Below, piece after piece: positions 12,847 through 12,947 of a DNA stretch of 12,947 nucleotides. The translations under genes were made by a program, and so were the position numbers. The stretch spans positions 1 through 12,947 of the forward strand of contig DBBK01000045.1 in the NCBI GenBank assembly GCA_002292165.1. The letters run 5' to 3'. Under the pieces are notes generated by a model that saw nothing but the letters and a program-made list of their open reading frames with translations, was not told where the DNA came from and did not search any database. Every line of letters begins with the position of its first letter. Position 1 is the stretch's first letter. Origin of the DNA: Brevundimonas sp. UBA986 (GTDB taxonomy: Bacteria; Pseudomonadota; Alphaproteobacteria; Caulobacterales; Caulobacteraceae).

Positions 12847-12947
12847 ATGTCTCACACCGCCGCGACCGCCGACGTTCAGACCCCCGATGACGTCGCCGGA
12901 CACGAAACCCCCCGCCTGAACCGCCGCCAGGCCGCCAAGATCCGCAC
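12847..12947 (+). CDS. Start of an unidentified gene, possibly a TetR-type regulator (truncated by window)
   Basis: ATG opens a frame of 33 complete codons that continues past the edge: MSHTAATADVQTPDDVAGHE, then TPRLNRRQAAKIR. The first 22 residues are polar, acidic and probably disordered. The following basic LNRRQAAKIRT segment resembles the lead-in to the first helix of TetR-family DNA-binding domains, but too little is visible for a firm call. There is no strong ribosome binding site; a pyrimidine-rich tract (TCTCTTCC) precedes the ATG. The reading frame's GC-rich third positions fit the genome, which supports real coding. The gene is set 246 bp behind the Kef-like gene with a hairpin-rich gap, so it probably has its own promoter. 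Confidence 0.45.
   Translation, partial: MSHTAATADVQTPDDVAGHETPRLNRRQAAKIR

Overview
The window is high-GC DNA, close to 70% G+C in the coding stretches I counted. It has the gene content of a Caulobacterales alphaproteobacterium, most likely Brevundimonas or a near relative. That assignment is inferred from base composition, GTG/TTG starts, GANTC (CcrM-type) sites and the protein families present. No marker gene fixes the genus. Most of the window is ordinary chromosome with short intergenic gaps.

Layout. On the left is a leftward fold-type II PLP enzyme (threonine/serine dehydratase) that runs off the edge. It is divergent from a rightward pair: glycerol kinase glpK and an APH-fold kinase of the ACAD10/ACAD11-LvaA type. 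These converge, stop to stop with a 3-nt gap, on the leftward pair rdgB-hemW (house-cleaning nucleotide pyrophosphatase; radical-SAM haem chaperone), whose reading frames overlap by 8 nt.

From 5228 to 5749 comes the least explained part. It holds a near-perfect palindrome, a 38-residue single-pass membrane protein with a strong ribosome binding site, several hairpins and an anti-Shine-Dalgarno-like CCTCCTCCC motif. It leads into a tight rightward cluster: a DUF2975 four-helix membrane protein, a small Cro/CI-type regulator of the kind that usually partners DUF2975, and an Smr-domain protein.

After smr lies one gene of clearly lower GC (about 52-62% in sampled lines) and foreign codon use. 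It encodes an unknown two-helix membrane protein and is bracketed by a 10-bp direct repeat. A strong hairpin terminator separates it from a leftward, secreted M13 (neprilysin/PepO) metallopeptidase. Divergent from that is a KefB/KefC-type cation:proton antiporter with a C-terminal TrkA-N domain, followed by a hairpin-rich gap and the first 33 codons of a gene whose start resembles TetR regulators.

I see no CRISPR array, insertion sequence, tRNA, rRNA or complete mobile element. No clearly new multi-gene system is evident. The best candidates for a second look are the small-protein/hairpin interval (5264-5749), the low-GC orphan gene (about 7238-8340), and the pairing of glycerol kinase with an acyl-CoA-linked kinase.
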